64,000 nucleotides of DNA, taken from the NCBI GenBank assembly GCA_035772405.1, contig JAYKKM010000509.1:124001-188000 (forward strand). Direction: 5' to 3'. This document shows, piece by piece, positions 1-10,357 of this stretch. Positions within the stretch are counted from its first letter, which is position 1. Every line of letters begins with the position of its first letter. The notes under the pieces are model-generated. The model was not told the DNA's origin and made no database searches. It worked only from the letters and a program-made list of their open reading frames with translations. This DNA is from Chrysogorgia sp. JL179-B06 (lineage: Eukaryota; Cnidaria; Anthozoa; Scleralcyonacea; Chrysogorgiidae). A program made the translations under genes and the position numbers.

Positions 1-2559
1 GGGAAGCAAGCTATTAAAATGCCGCGAAAAGGTGCGAAAGTGAAATACGAGAATTTTAGTAGGCAGCTAAACGTACCATTTGTGGTGTACGCAGACTTCG
101 AGGCTATCACGCAGAAGGTGCACACAACAAGGCCATCAAGCGAGTGTAGCTACACAAACGCTTACCAGAGGCATGTTGACTGTGGTTATGGGTATAAATT
201 AGTTTGTTGCTACGACGACGAGTACAGTAAGCCAGTAAAAGTGTATCGCGGTGAAAATGCAGTCAACAAGTTCATTGGGGAGATGTTAGAAATTGTTGAA
301 TATTGTAAAGAAACATCTGAGAGCCACTTTAACAAAGAAATTATAATGACTGATGACGATAAACAAAACTTTGACGAGGCTAAAAGTTGCCACATTTGCA
401 GTGTCGAGTACACTAGCGCTGACGTTAGAGTGAGAGACCACTGTCACGTGTCAGGTAAGTACAGAGGGTCCGCACATTGTGAGTGTAATGTGAACTTTAG
501 ATTGACTGATAAAATCCCTGTGATCTTTCATAACTTACGCGGCTACGATAGTCACTTCATTATGCAGGAGATTGGCAAGTTTGGTCGAGACATAAATGTG
601 ATACCAAACAACATGGAGAAGTACATGGCGTTCACGCTTGGGAAAAACTTGGTGTTTTTGGACAGCTTTCAGTTCATGAGTAGTGGTCTAGACAACTTGG
701 TGAGGAACCTACCAAGTGACGCTTTCAAATACACGTCAGAAGTGTTTCACGACGAGGGGTTGGCACTTATGACGAGAAAGGGGGTCTACCCCTATGATTA
801 TATGGACTCCTTTGAAAAATTCGACGAAAGCGAGTTACCCTCTAAAAAAGACTTTTACAGTGTTCTGAACGACGAGCACATTACGGAAGAAATGCATGAG
901 CGCGCTTGCGATGTGTGGGACTACTTTGACGTTAAAAATATGGGTGGGTATCACGACCTGTATTTGAAAAGCGACGTGCTCTTGCTCGCTGACGTTTTTG
1001 AGAACTTTAGAAAGACATGCCATCGCGAGTATAAATTAGACCCGTGTCACTATTTCACATCGCCTGGATTAGCTTGGGATGCCATGTTAAAGATGACTGG
1101 AGTAGAACTCGAATTGTTGTCCGACATTGACATGTTCCAGTTTGTAGAATTAGGTATGCGTGGTGGTGTGAGCTACATTTGCAACAGACATGGTGTGGCG
1201 AATAATAAATACATGGAAGGGTATGATAAAGCGCAAGAGTCGAAGTATTTGATGTACCTTGATGCCAACAATTTGTATGGGTGGGCAATGAGTCAGAGTT
1301 TACCTACGGGCGGTTTCAAGTGGCTGAATAAGAAAGAAATAAAAAAAGTTAATCTATGCGACTATCACAACAATAGCAAAAAGGGCTTACTGCTTGAAGT
1401 TGACTTGGAATACCCAGACCATTTGCATGACCTACACAACGACTACCCGCTGGCTCCTGAGAAGATGGAGATAACCGTTGACATGTTGTCGGAGTACTGC
1501 ACGAAAATTAAAAATAAGTTTAATGTGAGTGTTGGCGGTGTGAAGAAGCTGGTGACTAATTTGATGAACAAAAAAAAGTATGTGTGTCACTATAAAAATC
1601 TGCAGTTGTACATAGATCTTGGATTGAAAATCAAAAAGGTGCATAGGGTCCTACAGTTTGACCAGTCCAAGTGGTTGGGCAAGTACATTGACTTTAACAC
1701 AGTCAAAAGAACTGCGGCTAGGAACGCTTTTGAGAAGGACTTTTTCAAGTTGATGAACAATAGTGTGTTTGGAAAAACGATGGAAAATTTGAGGAAACGT
1801 GTGGACGTGAGATTAGTGACCACTAGGAGGAAATTTAAAAAGCTTGTCTCAAAGCCAACGTTTGTGTCTTGCAAGATATTTAGCAAGAACCTAGTCGCTG
1901 TTCATAAAGTTAAAGAAACGCTGACATTGAACAGGCCTGCATATGTGGGTATGTGCATACTAGACTTGAGTAAAACGCTGATGTACGATTTCCACTATAA
2001 CTACATTATGGAAAAGTACTCTAGCAACACCTGCAGATTACACTTCACCGACACTGACAGTCTGCTGTACTCAATCAAAACTGGTGACGTCTACTCTGAC
2101 TTCGTGGAGGAGCGCGAAAAGTTTGATAATAGTGATTACCCCGCAGACAGCCCATTCTTTTTTAGAGAGAATAAGAAAGTTATTGGGAAGATGAAGGACG
2201 AGTGCGCTGGAACGCCAATTGTTGAGTTCGTCGGGTTGCGCAGTAAAATGTACAGCTATTTGAAAGAGGGTGGAGGTGGTGGGAAAACCGCTAACGGTAT
2301 TAGAAAAAATATAATTAAAAAGGTGATCAGACACGAAGATTACAAAAGTGTGTTACTCGAGCAGAAACAGTTGCGACACACAATGAAGACCATTAGAAGT
2401 GTCAAACATCAGCTAGGTAGTTACGAAATTAATAAAGTGTCGCTATCCTGCTTTGATGACAAACGATACCTTTTAGAAAATGGTATTGACTCCTACGCAT
2501 ATGGTCACAAAAACATTGAAGCGAGAGACACCACTGAAAATAGTGAGCAAACGGACTAA
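1..2559 (+). CDS. Protein-primed family B DNA polymerase, Polinton/adintovirus type (5' partial)
   Basis: Replicative DNA polymerase of a Polinton (Maverick)-like element. The frame is open to the window edge; the first ATG is at 19 and residues are numbered from it (846 aa). Exonuclease motifs: Exo I DFE at residues 26-28, Exo II HNLRGYD at 171-177, Exo III YLKSD at 315-319. Polymerase motifs: A, YLDANNLYG near 413-421 (Asp415); B, NNSVFGKTMENLRKR near 580-594; C, HFTDTDS at 675-681. Between Exo I and Exo II is a Cys/His cluster (CHIC at 124-127, DHCH at 140-143, then HCECN) that resembles the endonuclease VII-type zinc fold. There is no internal stop, so this copy is recent or under constraint. 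No capsid, integrase or protease gene of such an element is visible downstream. The family is clear; whether it belongs to a full Polinton or a virus-like insert cannot be told from this fragment. Confidence 0.9.
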   Translation, partial: GKQAIKMPRKGAKVKYENFSRQLNVPFVVYADFEAITQKVHTTRPSSECSYTNAYQRHVDCGYGYKLVCCYDDEYSKPVKVYRGENAVNKFIGEMLEIVEYCKETSESHFNKEIIMTDDDKQNFDEAKSCHICSVEYTSADVRVRDHCHVSGKYRGSAHCECNVNFRLTDKIPVIFHNLRGYDSHFIMQEIGKFGRDINVIPNNMEKYMAFTLGKNLVFLDSFQFMSSGLDNLVRNLPSDAFKYTSEVFHDEGLALMTRKGVYPYDYMDSFEKFDESELPSKKDFYSVLNDEHITEEMHERACDVWDYFDVKNMGGYHDLYLKSDVLLLADVFENFRKTCHREYKLDPCHYFTSPGLAWDAMLKMTGVELELLSDIDMFQFVELGMRGGVSYICNRHGVANNKYMEGYDKAQESKYLMYLDANNLYGWAMSQSLPTGGFKWLNKKEIKKVNLCDYHNNSKKGLLLEVDLEYPDHLHDLHNDYPLAPEKMEITVDMLSEYCTKIKNKFNVSVGGVKKLVTNLMNKKKYVCHYKNLQLYIDLGLKIKKVHRVLQFDQSKWLGKYIDFNTVKRTAARNAFEKDFFKLMNNSVFGKTMENLRKRVDVRLVTTRRKFKKLVSKPTFVSCKIFSKNLVAVHKVKETLTLNRPAYVGMCILDLSKTLMYDFHYNYIMEKYSSNTCRLHFTDTDSLLYSIKTGDVYSDFVEEREKFDNSDYPADSPFFFRENKKVIGKMKDECAGTPIVEFVGLRSKMYSYLKEGGGGGKTANGIRKNIIKKVIRHEDYKSVLLEQKQLRHTMKTIRSVKHQLGSYEINKVSLSCFDDKRYLLENGIDSYAYGHKNIEARDTTENSEQTD

Positions 2560-2643
2560 TTCGCAAAACAATTGGTCACCTGTTAGTCAATGTTGTTAGC
2601 CAATCAACAGAGCACCATTTCGCTATCCATTTGGATAAACATT

Positions 2644-2676
2644 ACCACTAGAATCAAAATCTAGTGGTTTTTTTTC
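2644..2676 (+). terminator. Hairpin plus T-run downstream of the polymerase
   Basis: A perfect 9-bp stem (ACCACTAGA / TCTAGTGGT) with a 7-nt loop is followed directly by eight T, 85 bp after the polymerase stop. It is placed like a transcript-end signal. Hairpin-coupled 3' ends are known in some large DNA viruses; applying that here is inference. Confidence 0.45.
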
Positions 2677-2975
2677 GCGCGTGAATTTGTGAGGCAACAG
2701 CAGAGTGTGTCGGTGGTTTGTCGAACAAAAATGCTGAAATGACACTTTCTACTTTTTTAAAAACGTGAAAATATTGAGGTGGCACACTATGCCTTTTTTA
2801 AAAACGCAAAAATGCTGAAACGACACTCTCCACTTTTTAAAGGCGAGAAAACGATGAAGCGACACATTCTATCTCTAAATATGGCTAAAATTTAGCGAAA
2901 ATTGTTTTTTGGTGTTTTGCATCGATTGAGTAGAAAATGTGGGAGGGGTGTCTAGATTGACTAATAATTGCTATA

Positions 2976-3135
2976 ATAGTGTAGAGAGTGAGGCTGTGAG
3001 CTCACCAACGTTGACTTTAAAATGTAAATACCAAAACATTGCCCAGTTGTGGCTCGGTACAAATTTGGCGATGTTTTGGTGTTTATATCACGGTTGGCGT
3101 TGCTGAGCTCGTAGCCCCACTCTCTATACTACTCA
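2976..3135. repeat. Long imperfect inverted repeat (foldback)
   Basis: Arms of about 65 bp (around 2976-3041 and 3068-3135) are imperfectly complementary. They share a GTAGAGAGTG end, a GAGCTCA block and an ACCAAAACAT block around a roughly 25-nt centre. It could be a MITE or a structured non-coding part of the element that carries the polymerase. No TSD was identified. Confidence 0.6.
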
Positions 3136-3257
3136 TGGTACATTTATAAACAACATTTTTTATATAACACTTTGTATTCAACAGTTTTCATAAGCCATCA
3201 AGCATGATCTTTTTGAAATAAAATTACATTTCTGCCACGCCTTATGTTAATTTTGAC

Positions 3258-3342
3258 AAATTCCTATTAAGCGGCCAACCCCTGTTAAGCGGCCACTTGC
3301 CAATTCCCCGAGCGTGGCCGATTAATAGGGGTTCCACTGTAT
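3258..3342. repeat. TTAAGCGGCC-type transposon end
   Basis: TTAAGCGGCCA is repeated directly and again inverted (TGGCCGATTAATAGGGG), ending in GTTCCACTGTA. It looks like one end of a non-autonomous Tc1/mariner-like element; the other end is not seen nearby. The flanks (3136-3257 and 3343-3559) show no coding signal. Confidence 0.4.
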
Positions 3343-3559
3343 TCAGAGTCCGAATTTCCCCCATCTGCAGGGGATATTCACACCCGGAATACCATAGAAT
3401 AGCTGTGAATACCACCAATATTCCAATTAATATTCAATGGTACAGCAATCTGAATACGCAGCTTTTCATGCATTGAAGATTAGAGGAAAACTAATATCCA
3501 TTCTCATGTAAGGTGACAAATAACTTTCATTAAAGCAACACATGTTTTGGGGTGGAGTG

Positions 3560-3775
3560 TCCTTTTAAAAACTGATGTTCTGATAATATTGACATGATTT
3601 GGAAATAAACAAGCTTCTCCATCATCGTCGACACAGCTGACAGAATGGAAATTGAACGATAGTTGTTTATTTCGTCAGCTTTGCCCTTATTGAACAAAGG
3701 CACGACTCTGGCTTTCTACCAATCTAAGGGCACAATTCCTTAGTCTAGTAATGCGTTAAACATCTTATAGTCAGC
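3560..3775 (-). pseudogene. LINE reverse-transcriptase remnant
   Basis: Read leftwards, this degenerate stretch encodes a recognisable piece of a non-LTR reverse transcriptase: an LFNKGKADEINNYRSIS block corresponding to the family K-G-NYRPIS motif, then a SILSAVSTMMEKLVY-like segment. It is frameshifted and lacks the other RT blocks. It may be a separate insertion from element A. Confidence 0.6.
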
Positions 3776-3814
3776 GGTTTGGCAATAACATTTGCTTCTT
3801 TCAAAATATTTAGA

Positions 3815-4090
3815 TCACTGATCTCGAAAATAGGACTGCATTGAGCTTTCTATTGTATCTGATGAGCTGATTTTGAAGCTGGAATATTTGCATAATGTAA
3901 ATTGACGAGAGATCATTAGAAGCTCCGAGTTTGCAAGCAAATCAAACTGTGACGCTCGCGAAATAGGTTTAGTGTCTGGCCAATATAGTTTCTTTGTTAA
4001 CATTAAATGCATAAAATCTTGAACCTAACTTGACGTCTCATATTAGGCTTCTCTCACTGGATAATTAGAGCCAACGGCGGCCATTGGTAG
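3815..4090. repeat. Dispersed ~270-bp repeat, copy 1
   Basis: The same roughly 270-bp sequence recurs inverted at 45310-45570 and direct at 62020-62300. Shared blocks include CTGATCTCRAAAATAGGACTG, AGTTTGCAAGCAAATCAAAC, GACGCTCGCGAAATAGGTTT and TCTCACTGGATAATTAGAGCC. No long open frame is conserved. It is a non-coding mobile-repeat family of unknown class. Confidence 0.8.
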
Positions 4091-4214
4091 GCCATGAATC
4101 GTTTTACCCAGTAATTTGAAAAATGTCTTCTGGTCCTCTTTATAGTAAAATTATTTTATTTTGTCGACGATATAAGAGCACATAATCCCCCTTATAGTAA
4201 TGGCGGACTTCCGG

Positions 4215-5528
4215 CTTCATTTTCTGAACAATAATCTTTAATCTTTAATTAAAATTATTTTAACACGGTAGCCTTTCAGCGCGAGCTGATTTTCAAAGGG
4301 CCGTGTATACAATACATAAATATAAATATAATACATATAAGAATCAACACATTTCACAGAATATTACAATTAAAAAATTAAATTAATTTAATCTAATATA
4401 ATCACTTAAATGCCTCTTAAAAGATGATACTGATTATATTAATTGATCAGTCAGTTCACTCGGAAGTTCGTTCCATGATTTAGCAGCTCTGTGGGAAAAG
4501 TTTCTTTTTAGGAAATTTGTTTTAGGTTTTGCGAAAGAGAGTTTGACATTATTACTTCGTAAGTTGTAATTCTCATTTTCACATTTAGTGAATAACTTAA
4601 CAAGATATTTTGGTAATTTTCCTGTTAAAGCTTTAAATGTCATGATAGTTTCACGATTTTTTAAATTCTTCTCGACTGTTATCCAATCAAGGTTTTCCAT
4701 TATTTCAGTGGAACGAACCTCGTGAGTGCTACCAGTTATCACGCGCGCCGCTCTCTTTTGTAGTTTAAATAATTTATTAATATGGCTAGAACAACCATCA
4801 TTCCAAATAGTGGAACAATAGGTGAAATGGGGCATTATTAAGGCATTATACAATTTTATAAGAATATTTTGAGGAACAAATAATTTTGCCCTTCTTAGAA
4901 GTGCGATGTTTTTTGAGACTTTCTTACATTGCACTTCATTATTGTTGTCCCATTTCAACTGTTCATCAATAATTAGACCAAGCGATTTTTTGTTAGGAAC
5001 ACGTTTAATATTATTATTCCCTATTGATATTATAGGACTTTCGTCAATTAAGGCAATACGTTGTCTGGAGCCAATGATCATAAATTCAGTTTTGTCACCA
5101 TTTAGAGTAAGTTTATTTGAGGTGAGCCATTGGTGAACACTTTCAAGGTCTTTATTAAGTTTAGTTTCGATTTCTTTAGAGTTAGCTCCCTTACATGACA
5201 GATTTGTATCATCTGCAAATAATGCGGCATCAGTTGATTCTAAACAATTTGGCAAGTCGTTAATGTACAATAGAAAAAGAATAGGACCCAAGTTAGATCC
5301 CTGTGGAACCCCACAATCAATTTTCCTTGCATCCGATAGTTTACCAAATGGTAAATTGCAGAAATTTGTTTTCTGTTACTAAGATATGACTTAAACCATT
5401 CAAGGCTGTAGCCTCGTATACCGTATCGCTCAAGCTTAGAAATTAGGATTTTATGATTTACCGTGTCAAAAGCCTTCTTAAGGTCCAAAAATAGGACGCC
5501 ATTAAGAAGGCCATTGTCCATGTTGTAT
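4215..5528 (-). pseudogene. CR1-like LINE (element A): RT catalytic and C-terminal part, 3' end
   Basis: This is the 3' half of a minus-strand non-LTR retrotransposon. The sequence next to the BEL insertion encodes the [12 protein letters not shown] block. After a frameshift near 5300, a long frame (5291-4434) gives [13 protein letters not shown], the catalytic FADDT, and the usual thumb/C-terminal region (LGLIIDEQLKWD, then KLYNALIMPHFTYCSTIW). The 3' UTR contains AATTAAAGATTAAAGATT, a short tandem tail like that of CR1/L2 elements. The upstream half continues at 12105 beyond the LTR element. At least two frameshifts make it inactive. Confidence 0.85.
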
Positions 5529-5865
5529 TGTCGGGGATTGCCTCCCTGGTCGCCCAACACTTCACAAATTCACAATTCACAAGTTTATCTTTATTTCCCT
5601 TCTCTCTCTCGACTCGCATGCTCTCAGAGACAGACAGACAAGATTTACACACACACGCACACTTTTCATACCGACGCTCTTATTTCACATGACATTGACC
5701 TGATTGGCTACTGCCCTAACCTAAATGGATTACAAATGTTCAACATCTGTCGTCACTAGTTAATCTAATACCCAAACCTAACTTAACCTAAATTTAACCC
5801 TTAATTATTTCCTATCTATAACACTCGTAACTCACATGTTGACATAAATGATCCAGTCTCCGACA
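5529..5865 (-). repeat. 3' LTR of the BEL/Pao element
   Basis: 337 bp from TGTCGGGG to CTCCGACA. It differs from the copy at 11768-12104 at one position that I can see (A at 5626, C at 11865), which implies a young insertion. Confidence 0.95.
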
Positions 5866-5877
5866 CTCTCCCCCCAT
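5866..5877 (-). other. Polypurine tract
   Basis: On the minus strand ATGGGGGGAGAG directly abuts the 3' LTR. This is the expected position and composition for the plus-strand primer. Confidence 0.8.
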
Positions 5878-6012
5878 ATACCATGTTCCACGAGGTATAT
5901 GTTTTTCCTTAGGAGACTGAACCGACTAAAGAAATTAATATTATCAAAATTCACACAATGTATAGTAACAAACCAATTAATAAACAATATATAGTTCCCT
6001 TGATGTTCATGT

Positions 6013-7275
6013 TCAGAGTTCTAGTTCAGCGACATCTTGAATGCGATGACGTGCTGCAATTGCGGCATCTCGAGCGGGTCTGAAAGATGTCGCATCTGGG
6101 TTTAACTGCTCAGACTCTGGCTTCGACTCTGCCTTGTCGCAGGACAACTCCAGTGGGTAGAGATGATTCACTGCTCGTTCCAGGAAGGTTTTTCCGGCAC
6201 GCACTTTCACAGCTCTAACCACGCCATCTCGCCCTGGGTATAGCTCTTCGATAACACCTAGAGGCCACTTGCCTCTATTACGCTCGTCTGATCGGATGAT
6301 CACGACGTCACCATTCGCAACGGTAAATGACTTCTTCTCGTGTTTCAGGTTGTGACGTTCTCGTAGGCCACTTACGTATACTCGTTCGACCATCTGCGCC
6401 ACATGGCATCTTTACACTTTTGAAGGTGTCTCGCACGCTTTCGTACATCCACTTCTTCGTGATGATGTGCTTGTAGCTCTGGCGCGTATGTCGACCCAAC
6501 AAATAGCATTGAGTTGGGTGTTAAAGTTGGCATTTGGACATCGTTCTCAAGATAGCTAAGGGGCCTGCAATTCAAAGCCATCTCAATATCAAGGATAATC
6601 TCCTCTAGCTCGCTCCACTTGAGGTAACCATTTCCAATGGTTTTGTACAACGCTCTCTTAACCAGGCCAATGAGGCGCTCGAACTGTCCGCCCCACCATG
6701 GGGCGCGGCTCAGATTGAACTGCCAACGAATGCTGTTTGCTGCTAGGAATTCGTTGAATTTCTCGTCGCTTTGTGCTGTTTTTACCCACTTCGCGGCAGC
6801 CACAAACGTTTTCCCGTTATCTGAGTAGACTTTGTTCGGTCGTCCTCTTCTGGCGATGAGCCGCTTGAAGCTCTGCAGGAATTCTTGAGTGTTTAAAGAA
6901 TGCAGCAGCTCCAGGTAGACAGCTCTTGTCAGACTACATGCATACAACACTATGTACGATTTTGCTTCTTGCTTGGGTTTCTTCAGGTACTTTATGGGCC
7001 CAGCAAAGTCCACGCCCACCACTTGGAAGGGACGACTACCCTCGGTGCGGTCTAAGGGAAGTAGGCCTGGTGGTGGTTGTGCCACAGCTTTCGCTTGGAA
7101 ACGACGGCATCCAAAACAACGCTTGACGACTTTACGGGTTAGCTGTCGCAGCCTTGGGACCCAATAGATCTCCCTCACGCGTGCCATCGTCATCCCTACT
7201 CCCCCATGGAGGGTTCGTCGATGAGCATCTTCCACCAGTTTCGCTGTGTATGGGTGGGTGTCGGGTAGGTACAGT
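6013..7275 (-). CDS. BEL/Pao integrase, core and C-terminal domain (broken)
   Basis: DDE integrase that would insert the cDNA. The readable frame starts with the HHCC zinc domain (AHRRTLHGG, then KRCFGCRRFQ). The catalytic core follows: VVGVDFAGP gives the first Asp, VYSDNGKTF the second, and GGQFERLIGLVKRAL the Glu. The tail (RGKWPLGVIEELYPGRDGVVR, then RAVNHLYPLEL) is the DUF5641-type C-domain of BEL/Pao integrases. The core (7235-6372) and tail (to 6013) are in different frames, joined by one small indel near 6400. The N-terminal side is cut at about 7275, where unrelated DNA begins. The catalytic residues are intact, but the polyprotein is not continuous with RT. Confidence 0.9.
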
Positions 7276-8511
7276 ACTGCTCAGAAATAACCTAACACTG
7301 CGGTTGCGGTTCGGTTGGGGTTAGGTTGCGGTTCGGTTGGGGTTAGGTTGGGGTTCGGTTGCGGTTCGGTTGGGGTTAGGTTGCGGTTCGGTTGGGGTTC
7401 GGTTGGGGTTACGTTGCGGTTCGGTTGGGGTTAGGTTGCGGTTCGGTTACGGTTCGGTTTACGGTTCGGTTTGCGGTCGATACACATTAGCGTGTGTGAA
7501 AACGGCTTGGGTTCCGACTATTTCCGACATGGAAAGTGTTTAGTTTAAAATGTAGAGAGGGCACCAAAAGCAAAATAGATCTTCATGTTTGGCTTCATTC
7601 TTTGTTTGTTTCATGTCCTATTGACAAGAATACACTCGCGCAAGAGATTCGCAGTTGAAAGTGAAACGTTGTGCTTTCGCCGTCCAAAACCTAATTCAAG
7701 TAATGTTCGACTTATACTGCACTCGTGGCACCGTTTTGCAGTGAATCCTCGTCGAACCTAATGAATGTGATAGTATTACGAAAATATAATGATTGCGGCA
7801 GAGCGCGTATCCGTTTTAATTCCTAAACCGTTTTCCCGATCATTATTATTTATTGCAGTGCGTCAGCCGCGTATAGCATGGCAGAAACTAGAAAGAGCCT
7901 ATATCTCTGATGAAAGCCTTCTCTCGAAATTGTTAGACCTATTATTCACGATTTCGGCACTACACCAAACCTTTTAGCATTTTCGATTCCTAACTGATAA
8001 TTCACGTGTCGAAAAGTGGATTGGCATGAAGTTTCAACCATTTCTGTGTTTACATGAAGCGAATCGAAAATTCGATCGGCTTACAATGCCGGATCGACTC
8101 GTCTTTTCAAAACAAAAGAAATCGACACTATTTCTTTGGAGGGGATTGAGTGTTCCAATGGGATTGAAATTTCGATCCCACGTCATTGAATACTGTATCT
8201 GCTAGTGAAAATATTTTAAGTTAATAGGAAGTCAAAAAATCATCATTAACAAAATTAGATTTGAACGGTTCGAATGCCTTTGTTGAAGAAACTAAAAGCG
8301 TCGTAAATCAAAATATCGCTTGACAGGTTTGAATAGAATTGGCCACAACACGAGGCCGAATGTATGAATATATTGAATAATAATTGTATTCTAGTGCTGT
8401 TTCGGGCGAAGTAGTTCACACAGGTGAAGCTTTTTCATGTCTCGTTTACACGGCGACGGAATTTTATAACGAAGTGTCTATTCGTCCGGCAGATATAACA
8501 ACAATATATAG
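7276..8511. other. Foreign ~1.24-kb segment replacing RNase H
   Basis: RT coding stops at about 8512 and integrase coding resumes at about 7275. No frame between them encodes RNase H, so this is a substitution or indel-plus-insertion. At 7300-7475 lies a G-rich tandem array built on GGTTGCGGTTCGGTTGGGGTTA (about 22 bp, with variants). The rest is unrecognised AT-rich sequence with short inverted pieces (CGAATCGAAAATTCG). At the RT junction a 12-bp unit GGCGTGGAGTTC is duplicated in tandem. No clear TIR or TSD was found. Confidence 0.7.
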
Positions 8512-10357
8512 GCGTGGAGTTCGGCGTGGAGTTCTATGGACTCGATGTTTTCTTGGAACTTGGCCAAAGTCCGTGGTGCAGTCACTTTGTTGGGTAGCCT
8601 CTGTTCCCATTTAAACCACCTGTTTACCAACTCGCTTGCCAATGGAGCATCCCACGCCAACTTCGTCTCACACGCCTCTCGATACACGAATTTCCCTTGC
8701 AATGCTAGTGGAGATGCAAGTCCAAGGGGGTCGTAGATTTTAGCCAGTTTTCGCAAAATGCCTCTTTTGGTCGTCGTCGCTTTCTCTGTTGGAATTACAA
8801 CGCTGATCTTGTCGGCACCTTTCGTCCAAGAGAGACCAAGAATGCTGCAATCTCCCCCACTCGGCGTTCCAAGTTGTTGCTTGGCAAATGTTTGGTCAGC
8901 GGTCATATTCGTTGTCGCTTCTTCCAAATCAACTGCATTGGAATGCCACTTATGAAGTGTGAACGTGGCGTCATTGAAGATCGTGGTTGCCCCTTGCTTT
9001 AATTGCAGCGCCTCCTTCACCGTCGTCTTACCACTGATTAGATCATCCACATACAGGCTCTTGCGAAGCTCTCCCACTACGTCTGGGATGCGGCTTTCCT
9101 ACGACTCCAAATGATGCTCGATCACACCCCCAAGCAGGAAAGGTGAAGGTGCGAGACCAAACAGCGCTCGAGTGAATCTCAAAGTCTCAAGTTCTGAGTG
9201 TTCATTGATCCTCCAATGAAACCTGAGTGCATCTCGCTCAGCCTCTTTAATTCGCACTTGCAAAAATGCTTGTTTCAAATCTCCCGCCACTAACACTGGA
9301 TGGAATCGCATTCTCACGAGAACATTCCAGAGTCGGTTCTGAAGAGGTGGACCCGTGTTCAGGCATTGGTTAAGACTTGGAGCGTCTGGATGCGACCGGG
9401 CAGATGCGTCGTAGACGATCCTCACCTTCGTCGATTCTGCAGCTTCTCTAACAACGGGCTTGTGTGGTATGTAGAACTCCACCCCACGCGGTTGTTGGTC
9501 AGCGATCTCCACGATGCCCTCTGCCTTTTGCTTCTCGATGATTTGTGCATAGCTTTCGATCAGCCCGGTTTTTTGTAGCTTGCGTTGCAGGTTGCCGAGT
9601 CTTCGCAAACTCCCATTTCGATTTGTCGGAAGAGGAGGGTGGTTTCCCTTCCACGGAAGACCAGTCTCGTACCAACCATGCTCACTTCGCACGAGCTGCT
9701 CACGGAACTCGGTGTAGACTTCACGTTGATCATGTTCAGGTGAGTCTGCAAGGCCCAGAATGTCAAGTCGACAAAGTTCCTCATAGTCAGTTTGACTTGT
9801 TTGCGCCATTAACAAAGCGGTGTAGTCAATCTCCTTTCCCTGGGCTATGATGGTCCACCCGAACTTCGTCTTTTCGGCCACAGGCTCTCCGGTCTTACCG
9901 ACGCGAGGTCGCTCTCCTGTTTTGATCCGCATGTAGTCGCTTGCTCCCAATATGAGATGGACTGGAAGCTTTCGCTTATGGTCGTTGTCCTCCATCTGGA
10001 TTCCCTTGAGGTGCTGGTAATTGTTTATCAGCTGCTGGTAGTTCGGATTGTTAAGCATGAGCAGTTCTCCCTTGTCAACCTTCGTCACATTCACATTTAT
10101 TTGGAATTTTCCATCAAGAGCTTCGACCTTCACCGTTGACATCTCCATTTCCTTGGTCACACTACCAAGCATCATCTCTACGCGTCGTACTTCATTTCGA
10201 TGGTTGCGCTTTGGAAGACGGTTAAGCAACGCGGCTGACGCATATGAGCTCCCTGCTCCAGTGTCCAAGAGCGCTCGACACTTTAACCCTTCAACGTCCA
10301 CCACCACTACTGGATACACTAGCGGTCCTTCACCCGTCCCTGCTGCGGTACCGAGGA
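8512..10357 (-). CDS. BEL/Pao protease and reverse transcriptase (broken)
   Basis: The frame opens with a retropepsin-like protease (ALLDTGAGSSYASAALL, DTGA active site near 10260). After a linker comes RT: VRIVYDASARSHPDAPSLN, then the catalytic VAGDLKQAFLQVRI, and the second catalytic block SLYVDDLISG near 9050. The downstream palm/thumb segment (ILGLSWTKGADKISVVIP, KIYDPLGLASPLALQGK) is typical of Pao. An in-frame TAG at 9099-9101 interrupts just before YVDD. The frame ends at IESIELH where RNase H should begin, then runs into foreign sequence. Family certain; the copy is non-functional as read. Confidence 0.9.

Noticed and set aside
7337..7543. Frame of GSVGVRLGLGCGSV repeats
   Set aside because: Translation of the GGTT-type tandem array.
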